From contig DKKP01000411.1 in the NCBI GenBank assembly GCA_002455335.1, forward strand, positions 8,685 through 20,295: a stretch of 11,611 nt of DNA, read 5' to 3'. The position numbers and the translations under genes are program-made. Below, in pieces: positions 1-6,759 of the stretch. Positions within the stretch are counted from its first letter, which is position 1, and each line of letters opens with the position of its first letter. Under the pieces are notes generated by a model, which worked only from the letters and a program-made list of their open reading frames with translations, searched no databases and was not told the origin of the DNA. Source of the stretch: Anaerolineales bacterium UBA6663. GTDB taxonomy: Bacteria > Chloroflexota > Anaerolineae > Anaerolineales > UBA6663.

Positions 1-558
1 AGCCAGCCGTGGCGGGCGAAGAAAGCCCAGGCCGGCGGCGGCGTGGTGCTGATGAACACCAGCCATGCGCTTGACGCGGTGCAGCACATCACCGGGCTCG
101 ATGTCTTCAGCGTCACCGCTGAGGTCGCTACGCTGGTCGCCGACGTTGAAGTGGAAGACACGGCGGCCGCGACATTGCGCTTCAGCAACGGGGCTGTCGG
201 CAGCCTGTTCGCCGGCGCCCACATCGCCGGGGCGGAGCGCGCCGAGCGCATCGAGCTCTACGGCACACGTGGGCAGATCCAAGTGCCCGATCCGTACGGC
301 GATGGCGCTCCGGCCGTGTATCTGCGTGAGCCCTGGGGCGATCTGGCCGCCGCCCGTTGGCACACCCTGCCCAGGGCGCCGACCGACGTGTACGCCAGGG
401 CGGTCGAGACCTTTGCGCGAACGATACGCTCAGGCGAACCGACGACGACCGGCGCCCGGAACGCGCGCCAGACCCTGGCAACCGTGCTGGCGATCTACCA
501 GTCGGCGGCCGAGCGCCAAACCATTCACGTGCCTGTTCGAGAGGTGCCCTATGCCTGA
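1..558 (+). CDS. Gfo/Idh/MocA-family NAD(P)-dependent oxidoreductase, C-terminal part (5' end outside window)
   Basis: The frame is open from base 1, so the N-terminal Rossmann domain lies upstream; 185 residues are visible. The fragment begins near the hinge of the family: a Gly-Gly-Gly run (fragment residues 12-14) followed by the Met-Asn-Thr-Ser-His-Ala-Leu-Asp stretch (18-25). This matches the conserved GGG-x-(6)-H-xx-D signature, in which the His (here 22) is normally the catalytic acid/base. The rest fits the alpha/beta C-terminal domain, with a 'GAVGSLFAG' strand and an 'IELYGTRGQI' strand typical of the family. Members oxidise or reduce sugars, inositols or sugar acids. The stop overlaps the next gene by 8 bp (ATGCCTGA), so the two are translationally coupled in one operon. 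The substrate cannot be told from this fragment. Confidence 0.88.
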   Translation, partial: SQPWRAKKAQAGGGVVLMNTSHALDAVQHITGLDVFSVTAEVATLVADVEVEDTAAATLRFSNGAVGSLFAGAHIAGAERAERIELYGTRGQIQVPDPYGDGAPAVYLREPWGDLAAARWHTLPRAPTDVYARAVETFARTIRSGEPTTTGARNARQTLATVLAIYQSAAERQTIHVPVREVPYA

Positions 559-1477
559 ACTCGATCTTCGCGGGATCATCCCGGCCATCGTCTCGCCGAT
601 GACGCCCGGCGGCGAACTCGATCTGGCGAGCTTGCGACGTTACGTGGCCTGGCTTGTGCCGCAAGGCCCGATCGCGCTGGCCGTCAACGTCGACACGGGC
701 GAGGGCCCGCACCTGACTCTGGACGAACGCCGGCTCATCCTTGAAGCCGTGGTGGATGAGGTCGCCGGGCGCTGCCGGGTGGTGGCCGGCGTCGGTGGCC
801 CGTCGACGGCGCAAGGCGTGGCCAATGCGATCGGCGCCCGCGACGCGGGGGCGGACGCGCTTCTGGTCTTCCCGATCCCGACGTTCCTGGGGCAGCCGCT
901 CAACCCCGAGGTGCCTTACCGCTACCATGCAGCGATCGCCGACGCCGCCGGGCTGCCGCTGATCCTGTTCCAGCTTCAACCGGCCCTCGGCGGTGTCTTG
1001 TTCTCGACCGAGGTCCTGCATCGCCTGATCGCGATACCGCAGGTCTTGGCGATCAAAGAAGCCAGCTTCGATGCGATGCGGTTCCTGCAGGTCAAAGCGG
1101 ACCTTGAAACGGCATCGCGCCGGATCACGCTGCTGACCGGCAACGACAACTTCATCTGCGAGAGCCTGCTGCTGGGCGCCGAGGGCGCGCTGCTGGGGTT
1201 CAGTACGCTTGGCACGCGCGAGCAGGTCGAGATGTTGGCGGCCGTGAAGGTCGGCGACATCCAGCGCGCGCGCCAGATCGGCGATCGGCTGCAGCCGTTG
1301 GCGAACGTCATCTTCGCGCCGCCGGTTCCCGACTACCGCACCCGCACCAAGGAAGCATTGAAAATGCTGGGCGTGATCCCCGAAGCCGCGGTGCGGCTGC
1401 CGTTGTTGCCGCTGAGCGACGCCGAGCGCGAAGGCGTCCGGCTCGCTCTGATCCGGGCCGGCCTCCTGGGAGCGTGA
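551..1477 (+). CDS. DapA/NanA-family class I aldolase/lyase (dihydrodipicolinate synthase-like), 308 aa
   Basis: Full-length (beta/alpha)8 enzyme of the DapA/N-acetylneuraminate lyase/2-keto-3-deoxy-gluconate aldolase family. The Schiff-base lysine is Lys169 in 'LAIKEAS'; a 'TGND' segment follows at 196-199, and the C-terminus runs through 'RLPLLPLS' as in family members. The start ATG at 551 has a GAGAGG Shine-Dalgarno 6 nt upstream and overlaps the stop of the oxidoreductase gene; an open frame continuing upstream of it is read-through in the oxidoreductase region. Active-site differences from DapA are clear by manual alignment: the Tyr of the 'YNxP' loop is Phe140, the first Thr of 'GTTGE' is Asp48, and the carboxylate-binding Arg after the loop is absent. 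A lysine-pathway role is therefore unlikely. The neighbours suggest cleavage of a 2-keto-3-deoxy sugar acid or similar compound. The family call is firm; the substrate is unknown. Confidence 0.9.
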   Translation: MPELDLRGIIPAIVSPMTPGGELDLASLRRYVAWLVPQGPIALAVNVDTGEGPHLTLDERRLILEAVVDEVAGRCRVVAGVGGPSTAQGVANAIGARDAGADALLVFPIPTFLGQPLNPEVPYRYHAAIADAAGLPLILFQLQPALGGVLFSTEVLHRLIAIPQVLAIKEASFDAMRFLQVKADLETASRRITLLTGNDNFICESLLLGAEGALLGFSTLGTREQVEMLAAVKVGDIQRARQIGDRLQPLANVIFAPPVPDYRTRTKEALKMLGVIPEAAVRLPLLPLSDAEREGVRLALIRAGLLGA

Positions 1478-1478
1478 G

Positions 1479-2915
1479 ATGAACCTTCGTTTCGATCCAG
1501 GCTCGATCGAGCGCTTCAAGACCGAGATCAGCGCCATCCCCGGTTACCCGGCGGGTGAGGCTTTGCCGATCCTGGACATGGTTTTCGAATCGGGCGCCAT
1601 CTTCAGGCTGCCGGCCCTGTTGACCCTTGCCGGCGCTGATCCGGCGCGGCCGCTGCTGGTGGTGATGGATGACACGATGATGCGGCGCGCTGGCGAGGAA
1701 CTCAAGCCGCTCATCCTGAGCCTGCTGCGGCAGGCGGGTTGGTCGCCCGAGCCGCTTGTCCTCGCGCCGGACGCGACAGGCCAGGTTCACACCGACTTCG
1801 CCCAGATCGGGCGCGTCAAGAAGCGGCTGCAGCCGAACCTGGCCGTGCTCTCTGTCGGCTCGGGCGCCGTGACTGACATCGCCAAGCACGCCTGCTACGT
1901 GTTTCAGCAAGAGCACGGCGTCGCGCCGTTGCCGTTCGTGGTCTATCAAACCGCCAACAGCGTCAGTGCCTACACGTCGAACATGGCGCCGACGTTCGTC
2001 GACGGCGTCAAGCGCACGCTGGCCTCGCGCTATCCCGACGTGCTGGTGTGCGATCTGGAGACTCTGCGTGACGCCCCCTACGAGATGACGGTCGCCGGTG
2101 TCGGGGATCTGCTCGCGGCGTTTGGCAGCTACGCGGATTGGTGGCTGGCCTGTCACCTGGGCATTGACCCGTCGTATACCGAGTTCGCTCAGACGCTCAT
2201 GGGGCCACTCGACGAGATCTTCCTCGAGCGTGCCGAAGCGATCCGCAGCCGGTCGCTCGACGGCATGGCTGATCTGGCGAAGCTGATCGCGCTCGGTGGC
2301 CTGGCGATGTCGCTGTCGCACGCCACGGCGCCGCTCTCCGGCTACGAGCATGTCATCTCGCATGTGCTGGACCTCATGGCCGAAAGGGCGCATCGGCCGC
2401 TGGCGCAGCACGGCACCCAGGTGGCGCTGGCGACGCTGCTCACGACGTCGGCCTACCGTGTCTTTGTCAACCGATTTGAACCGGCCCGCGTCGTCGTCGC
2501 GCAGTGTTTCCCAACCGAGTCCGTGATGAAAGCCCGGATCGAGACAGCTTTCCAAGCGCTCGATCCAAGCGGCCAGGTCGCCGCCGAGTGCTGGTCGGAC
2601 TATCGAATCAAGCTGGAGGCCTGGCACGCGCGGCGGAACAGGTTCGAAGCGGTGCTGAACGACTGGCCACAGGTCAAGAACACGCTAGAGGCGCTGACGC
2701 GTCCGCCGGAGCTCGCCCGCCGAATTTTGGAGTCAGTCGAGTCCCCGCTCCATTTCGACCAACTCATACCACCGCCCACCATGGCCGACGTGCGCTTCGC
2801 CTTTTCGCATGCGCCGTTGATCCGGCGACGCCTGACGCTGGGCGATCTACCGCTGTTCCTTGGTTGGGAGCCGGAGGCGTGGTGGACGCAGGTGAGCGGC
2901 GAGTCGGCACGCTAG
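1479..2915 (+). CDS. Iron-containing alcohol dehydrogenase, sn-glycerol-1-phosphate dehydrogenase/AraM-like, 478 aa
   Basis: NAD(P)-dependent, metal-requiring dehydrogenase of the glycerol dehydrogenase/G1P dehydrogenase superfamily. Visible motifs in order are the nucleotide-binding 'GSGAVTD' (127-133), a 'QTANSVSAYTS' segment (157-167), 'AGVGDLLAA' (206-214) with probable metal ligand Asp210, 'SGYEHVISH' (287-295) with ligand His291 (His295 nearby), and 'HGTQVALA' (311-318) with ligand His311. All three metal ligands are thus present. At 478 aa it is longer than archaeal G1P dehydrogenases (about 350) and B. subtilis AraM (about 390); the extra residues are C-terminal to about residue 345. 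The ATG follows the aldolase stop by 1 bp and has GGGAG 6 nt upstream. The catabolic context fits reduction of a sugar-derived carbonyl or phosphate better than ether-lipid synthesis, but this is inference. Confidence 0.87.
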   Translation: MNLRFDPGSIERFKTEISAIPGYPAGEALPILDMVFESGAIFRLPALLTLAGADPARPLLVVMDDTMMRRAGEELKPLILSLLRQAGWSPEPLVLAPDATGQVHTDFAQIGRVKKRLQPNLAVLSVGSGAVTDIAKHACYVFQQEHGVAPLPFVVYQTANSVSAYTSNMAPTFVDGVKRTLASRYPDVLVCDLETLRDAPYEMTVAGVGDLLAAFGSYADWWLACHLGIDPSYTEFAQTLMGPLDEIFLERAEAIRSRSLDGMADLAKLIALGGLAMSLSHATAPLSGYEHVISHVLDLMAERAHRPLAQHGTQVALATLLTTSAYRVFVNRFEPARVVVAQCFPTESVMKARIETAFQALDPSGQVAAECWSDYRIKLEAWHARRNRFEAVLNDWPQVKNTLEALTRPPELARRILESVESPLHFDQLIPPPTMADVRFAFSHAPLIRRRLTLGDLPLFLGWEPEAWWTQVSGESAR

Positions 2916-2926
2916 CTTGGAGACAT

Positions 2927-2931
2927 GGAGG
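2927..2931 (+). promoter_or_regulatory. Shine-Dalgarno GGAGG that sets the start of the TIM-barrel gene
   Basis: Three in-frame ATGs are available at 2925, 2937 and 2955. GGAGG at 2927-2931 lies 5 nt before the ATG at 2937, an ideal spacing, but overlaps the ATG at 2925 and is too far from 2955. The start at 2937 is therefore preferred. Confidence 0.7.
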
Positions 2932-2936
2932 CGATC

Positions 2937-3623
2937 ATGGAGCAAGAGAATCCAATGCCTGAGCTGATCATCATGCTGACGCATCACGACGAGACAGTGC
3001 GCGATGCGCTGCAGCGCTTCGACCAGTTGAAAGACGTACCAGTGAAGCACTGGGGCTTCAAGGACGTCGGCCTCCCCCCGGCTGAGATGGGCCGTCTGGT
3101 CGCCGCGATGAAGGCCGCGGACAAGACGACGTACCTCGAGGTCGTCAGCCTGACCGAGGATGAAGGACTGCGCGGCGCGCGTCTGGCTGTCGAACTCGGC
3201 CTGGACGTGTTGATGGGCACCGTATGGTTCCCCTCGATCGGCGCCTATCTGCAGGATAAGCCCATCCGCTACTACCCATTCCCGGGGCACGTTCATGGTC
3301 ACCCCAGCATCCTCGACGGCTCGATCGAGGCCATCGTGGCGGATGCCCGGCGACTGCAGGCCACGGGCGTTCACGGCCTGGATCTGCTGACCTACCGCTA
3401 CACCGGCGACGCCTTCCGTCTGTTGAGCGAGGTCGTGGCAGGCGTCCGGATCCCGCTTGTTTCGGCCGGCAGTATCGCGTCGTTCGAACGCATCGTCGAG
3501 GTGCGTCGGGCCGGCGCCTGGGGCTTCACGATCGGCTCGGCGTTCTTCGAGCGTGCGTTCGTGCCGGCCGGGTCGTTCAACGACAACGTGCTGGCCGTCG
3601 TCGATTGGCTACAGCGAGGATGA
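2937..3623 (+). CDS. Phosphate-binding TIM-barrel protein, NanE/ribulose-phosphate-barrel-like, 228 aa
   Basis: I do not recognise a named family with certainty. The length (228 aa), the alternation of hydrophobic strands and helices, and the two C-terminal Gly-rich loops, 'LVSAGSI' (174-180) and 'GFTIGSAFF' (196-204), match the phosphate-binding loops of strands 7 and 8 in ribulose-phosphate-binding barrels. The segment 'EDEGLRGARLAVELGLDVLMGT' (74-95) resembles the corresponding part of N-acetylmannosamine-6-phosphate epimerase (NanE). Charged or polar residues at strand ends that could be catalytic are Lys42/Asp43 ('GFKDVG'), Glu68, Asp149, and an unusual 'PGHVHGHPS' loop (116-124). The gene starts 21 bp after the dehydrogenase stop, so it is the last gene of the same operon. 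An epimerase or aldolase acting on a phosphorylated sugar is plausible; the reaction is inference only. Confidence 0.72.
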   Translation: MEQENPMPELIIMLTHHDETVRDALQRFDQLKDVPVKHWGFKDVGLPPAEMGRLVAAMKAADKTTYLEVVSLTEDEGLRGARLAVELGLDVLMGTVWFPSIGAYLQDKPIRYYPFPGHVHGHPSILDGSIEAIVADARRLQATGVHGLDLLTYRYTGDAFRLLSEVVAGVRIPLVSAGSIASFERIVEVRRAGAWGFTIGSAFFERAFVPAGSFNDNVLAVVDWLQRG

Positions 3624-3645
3624 TTGGCCCAAGACAAGCCCCGCT

Positions 3646-4413
3646 CTACAGATCCAGCGTCAGGCTGATCGGGCAGTGGTCGGAGCCGAGCACGTCGTCG
3701 TGCACCTCGGCGGCCGTGACACGCGGCAGGAGCTCGGGGGTGACGAAGAAGTAATCGAGCCGCCAGCCGACGTTGCGCTCGCGGGCGCGCGAGACCTGGT
3801 CCCACCACGTGTACTTGACCGCTTCGGGGTGCAGGTGGCGGAAGGTGTCGGTCAGGCCGGCCGTGTAGAACTCACCCATGGCCTCACGCTCGATGGGCAT
3901 GAACCCGCTGGTCTTGACGTTTTCTTTGGGGCGGGCGAGGTCGATCTCGGCGTAGGCCGTGTTGACGTCGCCGCAGACGATCACCGAGCGCCCAGCGGCC
4001 CGATACGCCTGAACCCGCGTCAGGAAATGCCTGTAGAACGCCAGCTTGTGATCGACCCACTCCGGTCCGCGACCGCCGTTGGGGAAGTAGATGTTGAAGA
4101 GCACAAAGGCGCCATGGTCCTGGATCAAGGTGCGCCCTTCGTGATCGAAGCGTGAGTCGCCCAGGCCGCGCTCGGATGACGTCGGCGCCCGACGCGCGAA
4201 GGTCGCCACGCCGCTGTAGCCCTTCTTCTCCGCCCAATCCCAATGGGTGACATAGCCGGCAGGCTCATGCAGCTTCGCCGAGAGTTGGTCGGGGTGCGCC
4301 TTGGTCTCCTGCACAGCGACGATGTCGCCGCCGCTCGCGGCCAGCCAATCGAGGAAGCCTTTCTTCTCCGCGGCGCGGATGCCGTTGACGTTCCAGGAAA
4401 TGAGTTTGAGCAT
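3646..4413 (-). CDS. xth: Exodeoxyribonuclease III (AP endonuclease, EEP superfamily), 255 aa
   Basis: Mg2+-dependent 3'-5' exonuclease and AP endonuclease of base-excision repair, cytoplasmic. All core motifs are visible: 'SWNVNGIRA' with Asn8, 'VQETKA' with metal-binding Glu36, 'GYSGVA' (65-70), 'NIYFPNG' (107-113) with Tyr109, 'GDVNTAY' (148-154) with Asp149/Asn151, 'YTWWD' (201-205), 'GWRLDYFF' (216-223) with Asp220, and 'GSDHCPI' (243-249) with Asp245/His246. The length is normal for the family. The start at 4413 gives the canonical N-terminus and has AAGGGA 6 nt upstream; a 13-residue upstream extension to 4452 lacks conservation. It follows the SET gene by 35 bp on the same strand and is probably co-transcribed. 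It converges on the catabolic operon with only 22 bp between stops and no clear terminator. Confidence 0.95.
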   Translation of the reverse strand: MLKLISWNVNGIRAAEKKGFLDWLAASGGDIVAVQETKAHPDQLSAKLHEPAGYVTHWDWAEKKGYSGVATFARRAPTSSERGLGDSRFDHEGRTLIQDHGAFVLFNIYFPNGGRGPEWVDHKLAFYRHFLTRVQAYRAAGRSVIVCGDVNTAYAEIDLARPKENVKTSGFMPIEREAMGEFYTAGLTDTFRHLHPEAVKYTWWDQVSRARERNVGWRLDYFFVTPELLPRVTAAEVHDDVLGSDHCPISLTLDL

Positions 4414-4448
4414 GATGGGTCCCTTCGCCGTTCGGCCTTCGTCCGCGA

Positions 4449-4868
4449 TCACTCCGCCGGAACGTTCAACGTCCCACGGCAGGCTGTCGCCCCACAGCCG
4501 CAGCGCTCCTTCGGGCCGTTGGCGTCGTAGGCGTAGTCGATGGTGAGTTCTTCGTCGAGCGCGATGTCGCGCACCGTGACGATGAAGGCGCGATCCTCTT
4601 CGAAGTCCCAGTCGCAGTTCGGCTCGCAGCAGTGGTTGATATAGATGCTTTCGTTGCCGCCGACCCAGCCGTCGATGGCGCGCTCCTCGTCGAGCCAGAG
4701 TGTGAAGATCGCGGGACGGGTGGTGTCGGCCTCGCGGCGGATGGCTTCAGCGGCCGGGATGCGCTCGCCGATGTACTCGCGCACCCGCACGCCGCTCGAG
4801 ATCGGCGCGGCGGCGTAGCACCCCAGGCCGTGGATCGGTGAGTAGTCGATGCGTAGTTGAGGTTCCAT
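4449..4868 (-). CDS. SET-domain protein-lysine methyltransferase with post-SET zinc motif, 139 aa
   Basis: Compact SET domain, predicted to transfer a methyl group from S-adenosylmethionine to lysine of a protein; the target is unknown. Motifs are 'GLGCYAA' (14-20), corresponding to the G-x-G SAM-binding motif, 'YINHCCEPNC' (76-85), equivalent to the eukaryotic NHSCxPN signature with Ser replaced by Cys, and 'LTIDYAYD' (108-115), which carries the catalytic Tyr (112 or 114). The C-terminus is 'CGCGATACRG' (123-132), a CxCx4C post-SET motif. With Cys81 this gives the four ligands of the post-SET zinc site known from Dim-5-type enzymes. The protein is little more than SET plus post-SET, with no targeting domain. 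The ATG at 4868 lies 8 nt from a TATAAT box, so the mRNA is nearly leaderless. Exodeoxyribonuclease III follows downstream. Confidence 0.9.
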   Translation of the reverse strand: MEPQLRIDYSPIHGLGCYAAAPISSGVRVREYIGERIPAAEAIRREADTTRPAIFTLWLDEERAIDGWVGGNESIYINHCCEPNCDWDFEEDRAFIVTVRDIALDEELTIDYAYDANGPKERCGCGATACRGTLNVPAE

Positions 4869-4891
4869 CGGCCGTGATTATACTTGCCGAC
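4857..4891 (+). promoter_or_regulatory. Promoter of lipoprotein gene, overlapping the divergent -10 box
   Basis: TTGAGG at 4857-4862, a 16-nt spacer and TATACT at 4879-4884 form a plausible sigma70-type promoter. The predicted start is about 4891, one base before the ATG at 4892, so the mRNA would be essentially leaderless. The -35 lies inside the first codons of the SET gene. Confidence 0.6.
4870..4882 (-). promoter_or_regulatory. -10 box (TATAAT) of SET-xth unit, near-leaderless start
   Basis: On the minus strand a perfect TATAAT occupies 4882 to 4877. Standard spacing puts transcription start near 4870, 2 nt before the SET start codon. No good -35 hexamer is seen. The box shares four bases with the -10 of the opposite gene. 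Confidence 0.6.
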
Positions 4892-6094
4892 ATGTCGATC
4901 CATCGAACCGCTTTGCTCAACAACCTGTGTGCGACCCTATTGCTGGCCGCTGTCGGCCTCGCCGCCTGTCAGACTTCAACGCCGACAAGTGCGCCGACGG
5001 CTCCCGTGGTCACACCGACCCTGGCGCCGATCACGCCCCCGCCCGCGCCGACCTTTGCGCCGATCAAGTCGCCCGACGGGCTGGTCGTCGCGTTCGTCGC
5101 CGACGGCACGTTGTGGCTGTGGCGCACGGGTGAGGATCCTGTACCACTGACCACGGCCGACGCCTTCCCCGCACCCACGCTCTCGAGCGACGGCGCCTGG
5201 ATCGCGTTTACGCGTTCTGGCGGCGTGTTGACGATCGCGACCACCGGCGCCGATGAGCGCGTGGTGCCGTTGGCGGGCGGGATCGGTCAGTACACATGGC
5301 GGCCGGGCGCCGCCGAGCTGGTCCTGACGATCGCGGTGGCTGCCGAGACGCAGCTGCAGGTATTCGACCCCGCGACCGGTGGCCTGTCCGAGGTCGGGAC
5401 CTTTGGCGCCGACGCCGCCTTCACCTTCGCGCCCGATGGCGCACACCTCGCGCTGGCCACACCCGATCAACTGCAGTTGCTGACGGCCGCGGGCGAACCT
5501 GCTGGCGAGCCGCTCGATTACCCGGCCATCGCGATCAGCGACACCCAGAACTGGCGGCCGACGCCCGTCTGGCTCGACGTGGAGACCGTCAGGCTCTTCA
5601 CGATCACCAGCGCCGACGAGGGCGCCGAGACCGTCGTGTGGGAGGTGTCCGTCGCGGGTGCGTCGACCGAAGTCGCGCGTCAGCCCGGCGCGGCCTTCGG
5701 CGGGCTGCTGGCGCCGGATGGCGCGCGGTTGCTCTTCAGCCAGACCGATCTGACGTTGGGGCTGTGGGAACTCGAGGCCGGCACGGCCCAGACCGCGATC
5801 GACGCGCCAGGCGCGGCTGCGCTGGCCTGGGCGTCGGCCGAGGCCTACGTCTACACGGGCATCGATCCGCTGCAGCCTTTTGTTCAGGCCGTCGCGCCCG
5901 AAGCGTTGCCGCGCCCGATCGGGCAGGGCCAGGTGCTGGCGTTGAAGTGGCTCACTGGAGAGTGGGTGCTGTACTCGGCGACAGCCGACGCCGGTGAGCA
6001 ATTGCGGCTGGCCGAGGTCGGCGGCGTCGATAGCCTGCTGGGGATCAGCGGCGTCGGCGCGATCGGATACGACGCATTGATCGCGCCGCCTTAG
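4892..6094 (+). CDS. Secreted lipoprotein with WD40/TolB-like beta-propeller repeats, 400 aa
   Basis: The N-terminus is a lipoprotein signal peptide: Arg5, a hydrophobic core, and lipobox 'GLAAC' with lipidated Cys26. A Thr/Pro/Ala-rich linker (27-57) follows. The mature part contains spaced PD40-like blades: 'SPDGLVVAFVADGTLWLW' (60-77), 'SSDGAWIAF' (98-106), 'APDGAHLAL' (180-188) and 'APDGARLLF' (274-282), with more diverged repeats between and after. This predicts a cell-surface beta-propeller, probably for protein or ligand binding; no catalytic residues are evident. The start at 4892 gives a complete signal peptide; the in-frame ATG at 4838 would put 18 extra residues before it and lies within the SET gene. 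There is no Shine-Dalgarno, in line with the leaderless promoter. Its TAG stop overlaps the stop of the opposing DUF4230 gene. Confidence 0.85.
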   Translation: MSIHRTALLNNLCATLLLAAVGLAACQTSTPTSAPTAPVVTPTLAPITPPPAPTFAPIKSPDGLVVAFVADGTLWLWRTGEDPVPLTTADAFPAPTLSSDGAWIAFTRSGGVLTIATTGADERVVPLAGGIGQYTWRPGAAELVLTIAVAAETQLQVFDPATGGLSEVGTFGADAAFTFAPDGAHLALATPDQLQLLTAAGEPAGEPLDYPAIAISDTQNWRPTPVWLDVETVRLFTITSADEGAETVVWEVSVAGASTEVARQPGAAFGGLLAPDGARLLFSQTDLTLGLWELEAGTAQTAIDAPGAAALAWASAEAYVYTGIDPLQPFVQAVAPEALPRPIGQGQVLALKWLTGEWVLYSATADAGEQLRLAEVGGVDSLLGISGVGAIGYDALIAPP

Positions 6095-6759
6095 GGCGTT
6101 GTCGGCGTCGCCACCACGATCACGACGTCGGTGAACCCGAGCGAGCGCAGCAGGCGTTCGAGCACGTTGTTGGCGTTGGTCTGCGCTGTGGAGAGGATCC
6201 CGTCTTCGAGCGCGCCATTGCGGATCTCGTCTTCCGCCACCTGTCGCGCCTGGGTCTCGAGATTGATGTCGCCCTTGGTGAACAACCCGGTCGCGCGTTC
6301 ATAGACGTACGACTTCTCGTTGTCCAATCGGGTGACGAAGATCTCGGCGGACGGCACGATCACGGTGACGCGGCCATCGCTCGAGACAAGCACGTCGCTG
6401 GGGCCCATCTTCGAGAGATCGACGCCCGCGATCACCTCGCCGTGCGCGACGAACAACAATCGATCGCCAAGCAGCGGGCCAAAGACGCCCTGGCCTGTCT
6501 CGGCGCGGATGACTTTTTCGATCGTGTACTGCACGCTCTCCAGCCGGGCCAGCGATTGCACAGAGCGCACGACCGTGACCGAGTCGGGGTAGATGGTCGG
6601 CGTCGGGTTGAAGAGCGCCTGGACCTCGGTCGCCACGCCGTTGCTCGGGCCGGCCACCGATTGCACGCCCTGGCGCACCGAACTCACCAGCGCCCAGCCG
6701 GTCAGCGCCGCGATGATCAGCAGACCCACAACAAGAAGATTGGCGAACCAGCGCGACAT
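6091..6759 (-). CDS. DUF4230 membrane-anchored protein, 222 aa
   Basis: One N-terminal transmembrane helix (about 7-27) anchors a domain that matches my knowledge of DUF4230 in layout: 'LARLESVQYTIEKVI' (70-84), then a 'LLFVAHGEVIAGVDLSKM' strand pair (101-118), 'VTVIVPSAEIF' (131-141), and a C-terminal helix with a closing strand 'DVVIVVA' (211-217). The function of this family is unknown; its topology suggests an extracytoplasmic domain. The start at 6759 places the hydrophobic segment at the N-terminus. A GTG at 6834 would add 25 Arg-rich residues and is less likely, though it lies 14 nt from the predicted transcription start. Stops of this gene and the convergent lipoprotein gene lie within the same 4 bp (TTAG). 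Confidence 0.85.
   Translation of the reverse strand: MSRWFANLLVVGLLIIAALTGWALVSSVRQGVQSVAGPSNGVATEVQALFNPTPTIYPDSVTVVRSVQSLARLESVQYTIEKVIRAETGQGVFGPLLGDRLLFVAHGEVIAGVDLSKMGPSDVLVSSDGRVTVIVPSAEIFVTRLDNEKSYVYERATGLFTKGDINLETQARQVAEDEIRNGALEDGILSTAQTNANNVLERLLRSLGFTDVVIVVATPTTP

Noticed and set aside
551..1477. Calling the aldolase dapA (lysine biosynthesis)
   Set aside because: The catalytic Tyr and the Arg typical of dihydrodipicolinate synthase are missing, and the neighbours are catabolic.
182..1537. Long open frame on the minus strand opposite the oxidoreductase and aldolase genes
   Set aside because: It is Arg/Gln/Asp-rich with no recognisable motif, and lies opposite two clearly conserved genes. 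In GC-rich DNA such antisense frames are expected.
1308..2627. Long minus-strand open frame opposite the iron dehydrogenase
   Set aside because: Its composition (Arg/His/Gln-rich) is that of a shadow frame; the plus-strand protein has intact metal and nucleotide motifs.
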